DNA from: Dipylidium caninum
Taxonomy: Eukaryota; Platyhelminthes; Cestoda; Cyclophyllidea; Dipylidiidae
Length of the DNA stretch: 64,000 bases
Direction of reading: 5' to 3'
NCBI GenBank assembly: GCA_017562135.1
Contig: QEYB01001046.1
Span: forward strand, 4,092,001 to 4,156,000
The translations under genes were made by a program, and so were the position numbers. The notes beneath the pieces are model-generated. The model had not been told where the DNA came from and made no database searches. It was given only the letters and a program-made list of their open reading frames with translations. Shown in pieces: positions 21,243 to 32,279 of the stretch; position 1 is the stretch's first letter; each line of letters opens with the position of its first letter.

Positions 21243-24200
21243 ATGCGAACTCTTGACTCCACCGATCGTCTTACTCTTCTGCGTCAGCAGATGCAGGACC
21301 GTAAACTTGACGCCTTCTTTCTTCCCATGGAAGATAGTCATTTTAGTGAGTACATCGCTGCTGCGGATAAACGCATTTCGTTTATATCCGGTTTCACTGG
21401 CTCATCTGGCACTGCAATAGTTACAACTGCTGGCAAGGCTGCACTTTGGACTGATGGTCGCTACCATACTCAGGCAAGTTTTTCCCTCCTATACAGTAGC
21501 TTGTAGTACATTTAGTAAACAGACTTATGTGATTTAATTGTTATGGATTCTCGTATCTTGTCTTTCTGATCTTCACCTTATCTATTTGCTGTAGGCAGCG
21601 CAAGAACTTGATAGAAATTGGACCTTAATGCGCGAAGGTCTTCCCGATGTACCGACGATACCTGATTGGTTAGTCCAGGTTACGTCTTCGTCTTCTGTAA
21701 TAGGATTTGATCCTGAACAAGTGCCTTTTAACGGAGTTGGCATCATGCAAAGTCAATTGGATGCCGCTGGTACAGTAGATTCATGCCGATCATTCGTTCC
21801 AATTGAGGGAGCCAATCTAGTGGACCTGGTGTGGAGGGATAAGCCTTCTCGACCCGCTAATCCGATCCGTGTTGTCCCGCTAGAGTCATTTGCGGGATAT
21901 TCGTGGGAACAGAAATTGGACACTCTTCGCAGTCAAATGCGCAGCAAGGGTACCACGGCACTCGTTATTTCCCAGCTAGATGAAATTGCTTGGCTTCTCA
22001 ATCTCCGTGGGTCGGATATAACCTACAATCCTTTGTTCTTCGCCTACTCCGTCGTGACAATGGTTGATATGCACCTTTTTGTGGACTGGAAACGCGGCCC
22101 TAACTCTGTTGATTTTGAAGAATACCTAAAGTCTCCCTCCAATCCTGTTAGCATTTTCCAATTATCTTTTTATATTTCTACTCATATATGTGCAGTAGCA
22201 AATATTTACTTTCAGGTAGTACTCCATCCTTACGATGATTTCTCCTCCTGGATCACCTCGGACCCCACTTGGCGGAGTGGACGTGTTTGGCTACCTGCAA
22301 TTTCAAGTTTTATGATAGCAAATGCAGTTCCCGCAAAAAATCGGTTTTTCGATTATTCTCCGCTGTCTAACCTTAAAGCTGTGAAAAACTCCCAAGAAGT
22401 AGAGGGAATGCGCACTTCCAATCTCGTTGACTCATTGGCTCTGTGTGATTTTCTGGCGTGGTTAGAAGATGTTGTCCAATCTGGCGGAATGAATCCAACA
22501 GCTGTTACACCCTGCGACGTGCCTGGTGTTGAACCTCCAACTGCTGTAACTGAAGCCTCCATCGCTGCTTACCTTGATCGGATCCGACTCGCTGCGGATG
22601 GCTGTCTTGGTCTTAGTTTCGCCACGATTTTTGGAGCAGGTTTACCTTTATTCATCTTTGTTTTTGTTTTCCGTTGGTTTGGCAAACCCAATTTCTCCTA
22701 ATCAATTAGGCTCTGCCATTTGTTTCTTCAATCCCACATTTATCCTCATAGTCAGTGTGTAATTCCCGTCGCTGCGAGTTTGTTATCTTAAGATTGTATT
22801 AGGGTTTACAGTTTTTTTATATCTAGGTTGCCAAATTCTGTTCTTTATGACCATCAAATCTGAACTACTTGAAGACGTATTATAGCAGAACTGTACGATA
22901 CGATATTCTCTTTCTAGTTTATGTGAGGAATTTTTAACATAGCTGCACCGTCATGGGTAGTAAGTATGCAGGCTATGGAAAGTTCGTTGAAAATGGAGCA
23001 TAACAATCTGTGTGTTCTTCCGTTCTTGAGATGCGAATGGTGCTGTGATCCATTACCATGTTGATGCGAGCAGTGACGGTGTCCCGTTAACTGCCAATTC
23101 CCTCATTCTGATCGATTCCGGTGGCCAGTACGCAACTGGAACCACTGATGTCACAAGAACCGTTCATTTGGGAACTCCCACGGAGGCACAAGTGTTGGAC
23201 TATACCCATGTTTTGAAAGCTCATGCCTCCCTTGCCAGCCTAGTATGTATACCTACTATTTCTTGATAATAATATCGCATCATATGGTTCATCGACCTTG
23301 TTTGTAACTCTTATTCGTGACAACTTCAAACTTGTTCTCTCAAGTTGAGAACATTTAGCTGATATCTTGTCCGTATTCAACCTATATAACTTATTTTCGA
23401 GGGATCTTTTCCTCTTTGCCTTCTTTCCTTTGTGGGTATTTCATTAGTCGAATTATTAGTTGGTCTTCGTCTCTCTTCATAGACCTTCCCGGACAATACG
23501 ATGGGGACGAAGTTGGACGTAGTGTGTCGGGCATCGATGTGGCGCAATCACCGTGGCTTCGCCCATGGCACCGGCCATGGTGTGGGCGCTAATCTTTGCG
23601 TCCACGAGGGACCCATCGGAATGTCGGGACGCCGATCTCATACACTCTTTGCAATGGGTATCGCAGAACCCGGTATTCGCAAAAACATGGTATTTTAGCC
23701 CTCCTGTTCTCTACTTCAATTATTTTCCTCGTTGCCCTTTCGTGCTTAATTTCCCCATCGTATAGCAATGGCCTAACAATGTGATTTCATTATCTTAGCA
23801 TTTCCTACTCTTGTTATGTGATTTTCCGAGTTTGTAAATTTCCTATTCTAAGAGGCCACTGGCTTTTGACACGTGATGCTGTTTAATATGTTTGTATTCC
23901 CCTTATCCACGAGCCGAAATCCACAAATATTCGACTATTTTTTTGTTTTTAATCATCGTAGCACAATCCTATACTGGTTGCGACCAAACTTGGGCCCACT
24001 GAGCCATGCTGTTGGTCGAATTTAGTTGGTCGAAATATTTTCAGAATCGGATTCTTGATAAAACTTCTTAAAAGGCAACGAGCCATAAAAGGACGACTAT
24101 TTACAAATTTCTTCACTTTTCCCTCCCCTTCTCCAGGAAAAAACTGTGACCGATTCAAATTCTCTCGTTAGGCCTCTGGTCTCCCATTTAGATACGGATG

Positions 24201-24582
24201 TTATTTGTTTTCTCCATTATCATCTTAGGTGCTGACGATAGAGCCAGGGTACTACCTCGTTGGCAGATATGGAATCCGCTTGGAGAATGTGGTGCTGGTG
24301 GTGAACAGTCCTCAGAGCTCGCAGAGCCCCGACATCCCATTTCTGGCCTTTGAGCCTCTTACTCTGGTTCCTTTTCAACGTTGCCTAATCAGTCCGACAG
24401 CCCTCGGTGGGGAGGCGGTGGCGTGGGTGAATGCATACCATGTCGCGGTGCGCGAGAAGCTCCTCGCTCGAGTCGCCCTCGAAGCCGAGCGCAAGGGTCT
24501 CAGCCTCGCTCGTCAGCGCACTCGCGACTGGATTATGCGGGAGACCGAGCCTCTTCTCATTCCTCCCACTGCGTCCCTTTGA
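21243..24582 (+). CDS. XPNPEP1: Cytosolic Xaa-Pro aminopeptidase (aminopeptidase P1, peptidase M24B)
   Basis: Metalloenzyme that removes N-terminal residues preceding proline. Exons 21243-21473, 21595-22146, 22216-22639, 23031-23242, 23483-23689 and 24229-24582 sum to 1980 nt (659 aa; human about 623). Landmarks: [73 protein letters not shown]. Both metal aspartates are in [18 protein letters not shown], the histidine in HGTGHGVG, and the two glutamates in TIEPGYY and [10 protein letters not shown], followed by [12 protein letters not shown]; the catalytic set is therefore intact. The first intron uses a GC donor (CAG|GCAAGT). The second (22147-22215, 69 nt) is in frame and stop-free, so it could be retained. 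Upstream in-frame ATGs exist (21063), but the chosen ATG directly follows an acceptor-like site and gives the family-like length. Confidence 0.95.
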
Positions 24583-25957
24583 TTACATTCTCCCCCACCA
24601 TCTCTATACGATTACACCTCTTCCCATAATCAAAAAAACTTTGTATTGACGCATTGTTGATAATGTGTATGATTAGTTCAGCATTGTCAGAGCTGTCACA
24701 AAGTGCCTCTAACATTAGATGAGTTTATAAGTAGGGCTGATTTCCAGGATCCCAGCTTATTGGTGTTGAGTGCTTCCATCCTGTCCTGGCTTGTACCGAT
24801 TCCTCGCCTATCTGTGGGGTCTTGGTTGTATTTGAGAATGCGATGGCTAAAGTTTCACCCTCGGTTAGAGTCGTTTCATGGTGGCAGCTGTAGCTTCAAT
24901 GTCCCTGGAATTTTTATGTTCACGTGTCTGAGGGTTGTTTAACGTGGGTTTCTGGGAAAAAGTATGCCATAGCCCAAGAAGTGGTGAGCTTTTAAGAAAA
25001 GTGTTTACTTTTTAGTGTTTATGTGAAGGAATACATTGTCGTGGAATGTAATCATGGTAGTAGGGAAACGAGCACCTTCGCACAGGCCACCTGTAACATT
25101 TTATAACGAAAGCCTTGGAAGTTCCACGCGCGTTAGTTGATACCAGAGTGGGACACATTCGGTGAACGTTTGGGCTCGACCGCTTCTGCGAGCCGTTGAC
25201 GAGTGTGTGTTTTCTTCCGAAACCCTCGCACACTTGGAATGCTTTATCGCGTCCCTCGGTCGAAACCATCCCCATCGCAGATGGACTCGCCGTTGCCTCC
25301 CACTCGGTTGTCGGTTGACCAACCTCCTTATGGGAAATAACTTGGAAATCCCTATTCACCCTCAATGAGAATGAAATGTGAGTCAGAATAAGGCCTTATG
25401 GAAACAATCTGACAGTTAGGGCATGTGAATGCATGCCTTCGGAAGAGAACAAATCCCCTTAGGCGATTCCGCGTGCTTTACCACCCACAAGTGTTCTAAG
25501 CGGTAGACACCCACACGTGCCATTTGCAAACGCATGCCAATCTGTTAGGTAACGAAATTTTCTTGTCCTTGGAGTTAATTGTTTAATCTTACGCAGACAA
25601 AACACTGTTGGTTTGAACAGAAAGTAGTCTTTTCGGAGTTTCAAACCCCACCCGAAATCTAGGCAGTTTCTTCGCGGTGTTGGTGCTTGGCTTAGAATGC
25701 TCTGCGAGATTCTCGTAGACGGGATAACCCGATTCTCGAGACCGGATTTTTTTTGTCAACTCGCCACCCTATCCTATCCCCGCAGGATCGATGCCCTCGC
25801 CAATGTTCATTGGCCGCCTCCGACCGGAATTACGACCAATAACCGTGCAGAGTATACACAGCTAACTGGCCATCTGACGATGGGCCAATAGCATCGCCCC
25901 GACGTGTCTATTTAATCGCCGCGCCGAAGGAGTGAGTCAACTCACGGCGTGCAGGAG
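24583..25957. other. Intergenic region between XPNPEP1 and the ChaC gene
   Basis: No coding sequence, RNA gene or repeat recognised. It contains the 3' flank of the aminopeptidase gene and, at its right end, the presumptive promoter of the ChaC gene. Confidence 0.5.
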
Positions 25958-27545
25958 ATGGCGCCAAACCAGGGCGTCGCGCCCGGTCCCGGCGAGGGGT
26001 GTTTTCGCCTCTCCGAGATGATTTGTCCCGAGACGGGGAAATTGTACATATTCGGTTATGGGTCCCTCATCTGGAAACCAAATATAACTTACACGAGAAG
26101 TTGGTCCGGTTACATAAAAGGCTACAAGAGGCGTTTCTACCAGGGAACAACGACTCATCGCGGCACCCCACAACGGGTAATTAGGCAGTGGCGGCAAGCC
26201 TTCTCTGCTAGCGGCCCACCTATACGTTTTGGTACTTTTAAATATTGCCTTTTCGGAGGCAATTCTTGGATCCCTTTGTAAATATGTGTGCATTTGGAAG
26301 GTCTTTTTATTGTTCTACCTCAAATAAGGCGGACTCGTGGTAGCCTGTAGATATATAAAGGGCGGTGGTGTTCACTTGCCCATTTTCCACCCCGTACTGA
26401 GTTTGCTTGTGGGCGGTTGACTCCGTTTGCGGACGGTGAGTGAGTACTTTGATTTCGTTGCCCAAACCGCGATTCTCTCGTCTGACTTGCAGACGGCGGG
26501 CCCAATTTGTTTCCTCAGAATCCCAATGCAACTTTATGGTTTTCTGTATTTCTCCTCCTTTACTGCTATTTGAGCAAATTTAAATGCTGCTATCTTGGTT
26601 ACATCGATTAAAACTAAATGGTAATTTTAGCTGCCCGAAGAAATCGTGGTTCTTCAATTTTTATTGACTTTTCATAACATAACCGCACTCGATTGTGTGG
26701 TCGCGGAGAGAATTCATCATAATCTTTCAAGTCCCGTACTTTTTGACTTTTGCTTACATTTTAGCCTGGTCGTGTCTTAACTCTCATACCAACGGACAAT
26801 AAGGAAGCTCGAGTTTGGGGCAAAACTTATGAAGTGGACGGACCTGACGAGATAAACGCGGCAATTGAGAACTTGGGCGAACGTGAAATGAACTTGGGAG
26901 GTTATATAATTAAAGAAGTCTCGTTTTTCCCCTGGAGACTTGTCCACAGAAGTGTGAAAGCCCACCTTGAGGAAGATCAGTTGCCCAAAGTCCTCAGAGC
27001 GCTCGTTTACATTGCAGAGCCTAGGAACGAACACTACTTCGGGAAGGCTCCTCTCAAAGTGCAGGTAGGTGGTTGGATATCATGATTGTGGAGGGCAGTC
27101 GTCGACCGGTTTCCAGTAAATTAAAATAAGTGGCCCGACTCCAACTTTCGGACTTGGATGCGAAATAGGGCTTCTCAAACAGTCCCCTTTATTACGGTCC
27201 TCTTGTATCACGCTCTATTCTCTGCTTTTTTTCCCGCTGGAACCTTTTTATGACTGGTTATACACGTGTGCGGACTATTCACAACTGCAGCGATTCGACC
27301 TCTTGCAGGCGCGTCAGATCGCCACAGCAGTGGGACGCTCTGGACCCAACGTGGAGTACCTTCGAAAACTGGTAGAGTTTATAACTTCTGAGGTGCCCGA
27401 ACATGACGTCGTTAACGACCAATACGTTCTTGACCTGTGGGACCTCGTTGAAGAGTACCTGCGCAACGCTGAGTCGTCTGCAGATGTCAGTGCTTCCAGT
27501 GACAGCATTGACACAACTTCTGCAAATTCACCCCCTCTCTTTTGA
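25958..27545 (+). CDS. ChaC-family glutathione-specific gamma-glutamylcyclotransferase
   Basis: Cytosolic enzyme that cleaves glutathione to 5-oxoproline and Cys-Gly. Exons 25958-26176, 26765-27064 and 27309-27545 are phase-0 throughout and give 251 aa; human CHAC2 is about 184 aa, the excess being an N-terminal leader of about 25 residues and a Ser-rich C-terminal tail. The hallmark substrate-binding loop is FGYGSLIWKPN, followed by SGYIKGYKRRFYQGTTTHRG, PGRVLTLIP, VWGKTYEV, and the acidic catalytic segment ENLGEREMNLGGY, where one of the glutamates should be the general acid/base. The C-terminal helix block SGPNVEYLRKLVEF matches the family. The first in-frame ATG after a stop-free GTG was chosen. 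Whether it corresponds to CHAC1 or CHAC2 cannot be told; constitutive CHAC2-like activity is likelier in an invertebrate. Confidence 0.93.
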
Positions 27546-27690
27546 CGTTTTATACGCTACACTTATTTTAAAGTATTTTCTTTTAGCAAACTATGATTTT
27601 TCCCCTTCCTATTTCCTAATTAATTTCTTCTACTTTAATTTAATTGATCCTATCCTCGTTCATTTGCGATTATTTTCTTGAGCGCTCCGA

Positions 27691-27696
27691 AATAAA
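27691..27696 (+). terminator. Poly(A) signal AATAAA for the ChaC gene
   Basis: A perfect AATAAA on the plus strand, about 146 nt after the ChaC stop codon, in T-rich 3' UTR-like sequence. Confidence 0.6.
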
Positions 27697-28169
27697 ACTA
27701 GATTATAAGCAGACATCTTTTCCCTCTTACACCGTACGCCTTTCCTTGGGCGGAGACGTGAGGGAGCCATCGCTGACGGTGGTGTTTTTCCTAAAGCTGA
27801 TTGCCTTACAGGTGCTTTGACTCTCAATTTGGCATTTGTGGCCTACTCGAAAAGGGAGCACCAAAGAGTGAGTTTCCCATCCCTCAAGTGCGGCTTCCGG
27901 TGTTGACTCCTTCGTAGCTTGCGGTCCACCGTCTGAAAAGCATGAAGAAGTGCAGTTGGCCTGGAGGAGTTTTGTTAAGGGAGTCGCGATAAAGTAAAGC
28001 GTCCTCCAAACTGCCGTGGGAGCGGAAGTCTTGGCAAATGCGACGAGACACCTCCCGAGAGGTGAGGAGGTGGTATGAATGGGTGCAGAGGGGTTCACGT
28101 ACCAATTGAACACAATAATAATTTACTTGGAGAAAAGTTGATTAGAAAGTTCGTGTTCGCATAGTTTGG

Positions 28170-28193
28170 CCTTCCTTCCTTCCTTCCTTCCAG
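28170..28193. repeat. (CTTC)n microsatellite
   Basis: About five consecutive CTTC tetramers in intergenic DNA. Confidence 0.85.
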
Positions 28194-28279
28194 CGTAATG
28201 ACTTCCTAGAGCTGTGCGAGTGATACACCGCTGACTGGGTGAATTACTGACAAATTAGTTTGCGTAATTATCTGTACTC

Positions 28280-28315
28280 AGAGGAAGAGGAGGGGGAGGA
28301 GGGGGAGGAGGAGGA
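28280..28315. repeat. (GGA)n / (GGGGA)n purine tract
   Basis: A plus-strand run of GAGGAAGAGGAGGGGGAGG type with no pyrimidines for over 30 nt. It is a polypurine tract able to form triplex or quadruplex DNA. Confidence 0.8.
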
Positions 28316-30230
28316 CTTCCCCCCTCATTGCTGGACGCAGTGGGAGACTTCGAACACCTTAGTTGTTACTAAAGAATTGAGGCGAACCGAGAGGGCAAAG
28401 GAGGCGAGACCGCCTCGTACCGGAAGAAAAGCGGGTATTTGCCTGCCTCCGTTGACAGCGTACCGGAACATTGCCGAATCGCCATCGGCCTCAATTGCCT
28501 TCGTCCTCGTCATCCCGTCGCGCTGGTAAATGCACCCACGCGACTAGCATCGCACGCTCGCACCGCGAACGTAGCTCCGGTGCCGCCTGGCAGTTGTGAC
28601 TGCGGTGATGGGACGATGGGCTGTTCTCCCACCGATTGGTGTAGGCGTATCCGAGGGGCCTACGACCCCCCTCATCCTCCTCCCAGTTAGATTCCATGAC
28701 TTCACCTCGTGAAGAGCGGCAGTCGTTGTGTCATATTGCAGAGTTTTTAGATACGGCAAATGCTCCACTGTGGAGATTTTTTGAAACGACCACTGCGTTA
28801 GACGTTGGTTAAAAGTCAATGAGAAGAATTTAGCTGGCCTGCATTACTGAGGAACGCAGGGAAAGAGCCTCTTACCGGCCTATTATGATAGTTGAACCCG
28901 TCTCTTAATGGAATGGACCACTTCACTGGTGGCGAGGAGTTGCTTCCCGCTCCTCAAGGTTATTGCCAGTGGAAGTGGTCGCTGGAAAGTTGGGCTCGCA
29001 CTGTGTATCCTTCCACCAAAACCTCCTCGTTGTTGGTGTTTCGGACTGCGCACGAAATATTTGTACTATCTAATGTGTCAGTAGGCAAGGAAGCATTCCA
29101 TCGCGCCAGACTGATTGTTTCAGATGCGAAGAGAGCTTACTGTCGGATGCTGACATGAATCCACCCCTTAAAGAGGTAATCAAGGTTGAAATTGAAGATA
29201 TTTATTTAAGAAGGGAAAGTAGTGTCTCTTAATGTGTGACCTTTAAGCGGAAGTCGGTTAATCGGGAAGTCGAGAGGTGGATACAAGACGCGATCACAAA
29301 TGGTCATAAATGCATTTGAGCAGTCAGTCTATCTAGGTTGGAGTTACCGGAAGGCGGGACTTCGCTGACACTCTCCCAGACATGCGGTAAGCGGCGCCGG
29401 GAGGAGCCGGTCGGGGCGACGGTGGCTTCGCGGCCTCTGCAGCCAATAGAAATGGAGAGAAACGAAGGCTGCTTTCTGATTGGCCGCGGTTGCCAAGCCA
29501 CGACACACCTTCAACGGCTTTGTTGAGGTAAGTGTCACAAAGCCTTCCTTCCTTCCTCCCTTTATCTGTGACACTTTCTTCCTCTTTTTTTCTTTGAATC
29601 ATTTCAGTGACGTGTCTTCGCTTAAACCATATTCTCTAAGTTAATTTGTGGGTGTAATTGACTTTCATTAACCACTATTTCACCAACGAGAAGTTGAACA
29701 TAGTTGTGCTTCTAGCCCATATAATCGCTGTCACTCCTTTACCAAGTTACCAGTGCGCAAAGAACCGCACACACGCCTGCCTCTTTTCGCACAATCCATA
29801 ATGCTCTAGCCTATTTTCTTCGGCTGCATCTAAACATAAGTCCTACCAAACTGCCGTCTCTTCACCAAAGACTGCAACTTTCTCTTAGATTATCCGAGTA
29901 GAGAGAGGCGTGTAACTTTCTCCGATCTTATGCTTATGCGGCATTGTAAGTCACCGCATTCTCGCCTCGGGCCTGCTTGTGTTGCGCAGTGGACATGGCT
30001 TGGTGAACACCTCCGATAGGATCGGTTCTGTCTGTAGGTGTTCTCCCACTACCCTTAGTTATACTCCAAGAGTGTAGTAAACTACACATTTTCGCGAACA
30101 TACGGCCGATGGGTGTTAGGTTAAATGGAATACATCCAACTATTACTTTGCTAATACAATCAGTTTAACTTTCGTCGTGGTGTTTGGCTTCAAAAAGGGT
30201 TGAAGGAAGTGCAACTACGCGGTGTCTGAA

Positions 30231-31244
30231 ATGGGATTAAAGGCTTCTTTTAGATTAGGCATTAGAAGGATGAGCGAGGAGGATCAGCTTCTACATTTGG
30301 GCGAACTGTTTGACGAAGAACAGGCGGAGGATCGTGGACGCAGACGCTGCATCTCATTCGACATGTGGGGCTCTTGCACGCCTCACAACATAAGCAGAAG
30401 GATCCGTCGCACCGCCCAGTTAAAGCCGCTGCATAGAGAGCTCGTGCGTCAATTCGTTGGGATTTGTGCGGGTGCTGGTGTGGAGGTATTCGTGTATGGC
30501 GGAACCGCACTGGGTACCTTCCGTGAGGGTGGACGCATGGTCGCCTTTGACTACGACGCCGACTTTGCCATGCTCGAGTATTCCGAGGGAAGTGAACCAT
30601 CCTCCCAGGGAAATCTCTCCCAGTTGGCAAATTTTTGCCTACGCGAGCAGCCCCGTGTCCACGTCCTTCATGTTGAGGGACTCAACCGCGAGCATCCTCC
30701 CGATGCCACAATTCAAGCGGACTTCCGCAACTCCTTGAGCCCTACCTCCTGGTTTTACCTGGGCGATGATGGCAAGGTTTATGAGAGGCCCTACACAAGC
30801 ACAGGGGCTAAACGTGCCAAGTTCTACTTTACTCTCCATGGTTTGCGCGAAGCCGCTCAGAGGGTTGGAAGCATAAAGTCAGGCGTGGTGGAGCAGCTTG
30901 CGCACGACCTCACCGACGTTCATGTAGACTTGTTCACGCTCTCGCCGCATCCCTGCTCTCCGGAGCGACATCTCCGCGTCAACTGGCACAAGGCAGGTGT
31001 CTACGACTCAATGAACAAAAGGTTTTTGCGCAACTTCCTCTTTCCTCTGCAGAAAACTACCTTTGAGGGCTTGGAGGTTCTGGCGCCCTCCAACCTCGAG
31101 GGCTACCTCACCGAGGAGTACGGCTACCTGGGTAGAGACGCCATGTATGACTCGGCTCGACAGTGCTATGTGAAGGTACCTGAACACCTGCGGGAGACGC
31201 TGCCTCGTTGCTACAAATTGTACATATCCGAGACGCCTCCTTGA
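30231..31244 (+). CDS. LicD / fukutin-related-type nucleotidyltransferase-fold protein, intronless
   Basis: A single uninterrupted frame of 337 aa from the ATG at 30231. The core EVFVYGGTALGTFREGG followed by AFDYDADFAML matches the LicD/FKRP pattern: a GG-(T/S)-x-LG-x-x-R loop, then a D-x-D-x-D metal site (DYDAD). A second acidic segment, DVHVDLFTL, matches the family's later V-D-(I/F/L) motif. The C-terminal FPLQKTTFEGLEVLAPSN resembles the conserved FP-x(n)-F-x-G-x-x-x-x-(A/V)P-x-(N/D) ending. LicD proteins transfer phosphocholine or phosphoribitol-type groups to glycans; the acceptor here is unknown. No signal peptide or membrane anchor is evident at this start, unlike Golgi FKRP, which is odd. 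The gene is intronless and GC-richer than its multi-exon neighbours, compatible with retroposition or lineage-specific expansion (inference). Confidence 0.75.
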   Translation: MGLKASFRLGIRRMSEEDQLLHLGELFDEEQAEDRGRRRCISFDMWGSCTPHNISRRIRRTAQLKPLHRELVRQFVGICAGAGVEVFVYGGTALGTFREGGRMVAFDYDADFAMLEYSEGSEPSSQGNLSQLANFCLREQPRVHVLHVEGLNREHPPDATIQADFRNSLSPTSWFYLGDDGKVYERPYTSTGAKRAKFYFTLHGLREAAQRVGSIKSGVVEQLAHDLTDVHVDLFTLSPHPCSPERHLRVNWHKAGVYDSMNKRFLRNFLFPLQKTTFEGLEVLAPSNLEGYLTEEYGYLGRDAMYDSARQCYVKVPEHLRETLPRCYKLYISETPP

Positions 31245-31445
31245 ACAGTACAGTAAATTCTCCTCCAACCATGTTCGCATTTTATTTGGTCCACGTGAGT
31301 GTCGGGACAGCTCAGTGGCAATGGGGGAATGGGCGTAGAATCAGAGGGGGCGTTTATTATCTGACGGCTTTTTAGTCCACCAACGGCCTCAATAATTCTA
31401 TAAAGTAACAAAGCAACACGAGATGTAGAAATCGTCGCTCTCAGT

Positions 31446-32279
31446 TCACACAACGTTTTCGTCTTCAAACTCAGGCAGGTAAGCAAAGGTGGCTCGAAAC
31501 ACCTTGTAGGAATCGACCACGTTCTTGCGACATTCCCCGCTAATGAGTGAGTATCTGCGAAGAAATCCGGTCCCAGGCGTGTCCTTCATTGAGACAACTA
31601 GGATGCATCCGAGGTTCTTGACGAGCAGAGCGTCACTCGTCTTGCGCCAACGCTCGTACCTTCCCATGTCACTGGAGTCGATGGAGAAGGAGAGCTGGTA
31701 GTAGACAATATTTGTGGAGGCAAGACTGAGAGATAAGTCTTCAGTTGTGTGATACTTCCTGAGCTGGACCATGTGAACTGCCGCCGTGGCGTCATTCAGG
31801 TTGGAACACGCGTAGAGGTGCGCGAAGGTGTCGTCAATGCGTCGTAAACAAAGCTCGAGCTCCCTGCGTGTGCGGGCTCGCACCAGGACGGCGCGTTTTT
31901 TCTGGCCCTTGCGGATGCTTGTTTCCCGCGTCAGGTAAATGCGCGAATGGCACACTCTTTGTATTGAAGCAATCCTCCTGTCGTCTTCCTTAAAGAAGGG
32001 TTTCAGTATGTTGGCGTCATCGGGCACGTAGAATCGGTAGCCGCAGAGGCTCTCGTGGTGCTCGCGCTTCATGCGGCCGCGCCCTGGCCAAAAGTCCTTC
32101 TGACCACGGGGCGCCGCGGCGACGGCGCCCGCGGCCAACGTTTGGGACGCAGTTCGAATGCCCAATCGATACGTCTGCACTGCGGATGGCGAGTTCGTGG
32201 GAGTTGCTCGAGGCATTTTGCTGAAATCGGAAGTCCAGCCCATTTGGAAAATCCGTCCCAGCCTTGACGACGATGTCAT
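31446..32279 (-). CDS. Unrecognised intronless protein (convergent to the LicD-like gene)
   Basis: Open minus-strand frame of up to 277 aa. Internal ATGs allow shorter products; the one at 32072 (208 aa) precedes the most protein-like part, because the first ~70 residues are low-complexity S/T/A/R. From there: MKREHHESLCGYRFYVPDD, then RIASIQRVCHSRIYLT and KRAVLVRARTRRELELCLRR, a beta-alpha pattern of charged helices and hydrophobic strands loosely like a KH-type RNA-binding fold (weak). Later segments are VAxxMVQLRKYHTTEDLS-like and an acidic end, EFEDENVV. No family is recognised. It is convergent with the LicD-like gene, 201 bp apart, also intronless and GC-rich. The 5' part overlaps an antisense frame of comparable quality (32158-32358), so the true start is unsure. 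Confidence 0.5.
   Translation of the reverse strand: MTSSSRLGRIFQMGWTSDFSKMPRATPTNSPSAVQTYRLGIRTASQTLAAGAVAAAPRGQKDFWPGRGRMKREHHESLCGYRFYVPDDANILKPFFKEDDRRIASIQRVCHSRIYLTRETSIRKGQKKRAVLVRARTRRELELCLRRIDDTFAHLYACSNLNDATAAVHMVQLRKYHTTEDLSLSLASTNIVYYQLSFSIDSSDMGRYERWRKTSDALLVKNLGCILVVSMKDTPGTGFLRRYSLISGECRKNVVDSYKVFRATFAYLPEFEDENVV

Larger units (their letters stand above)
27697..30230. other. Intergenic region with simple repeats
   Basis: No protein-like frame is convincing on either strand. It holds a (CTTC)n run around 28170-28193, a purine-rich (GGA)n/(GGGGA)n tract around 28280-28315, and AT-rich sequence before the LicD-like gene. Confidence 0.5.

Noticed and set aside
27727..28113. 128-aa minus-strand frame downstream of the ChaC gene
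   Set aside because: Mixed composition without any family pattern, lies in the 3' flank of the ChaC gene, and no splice partner found.
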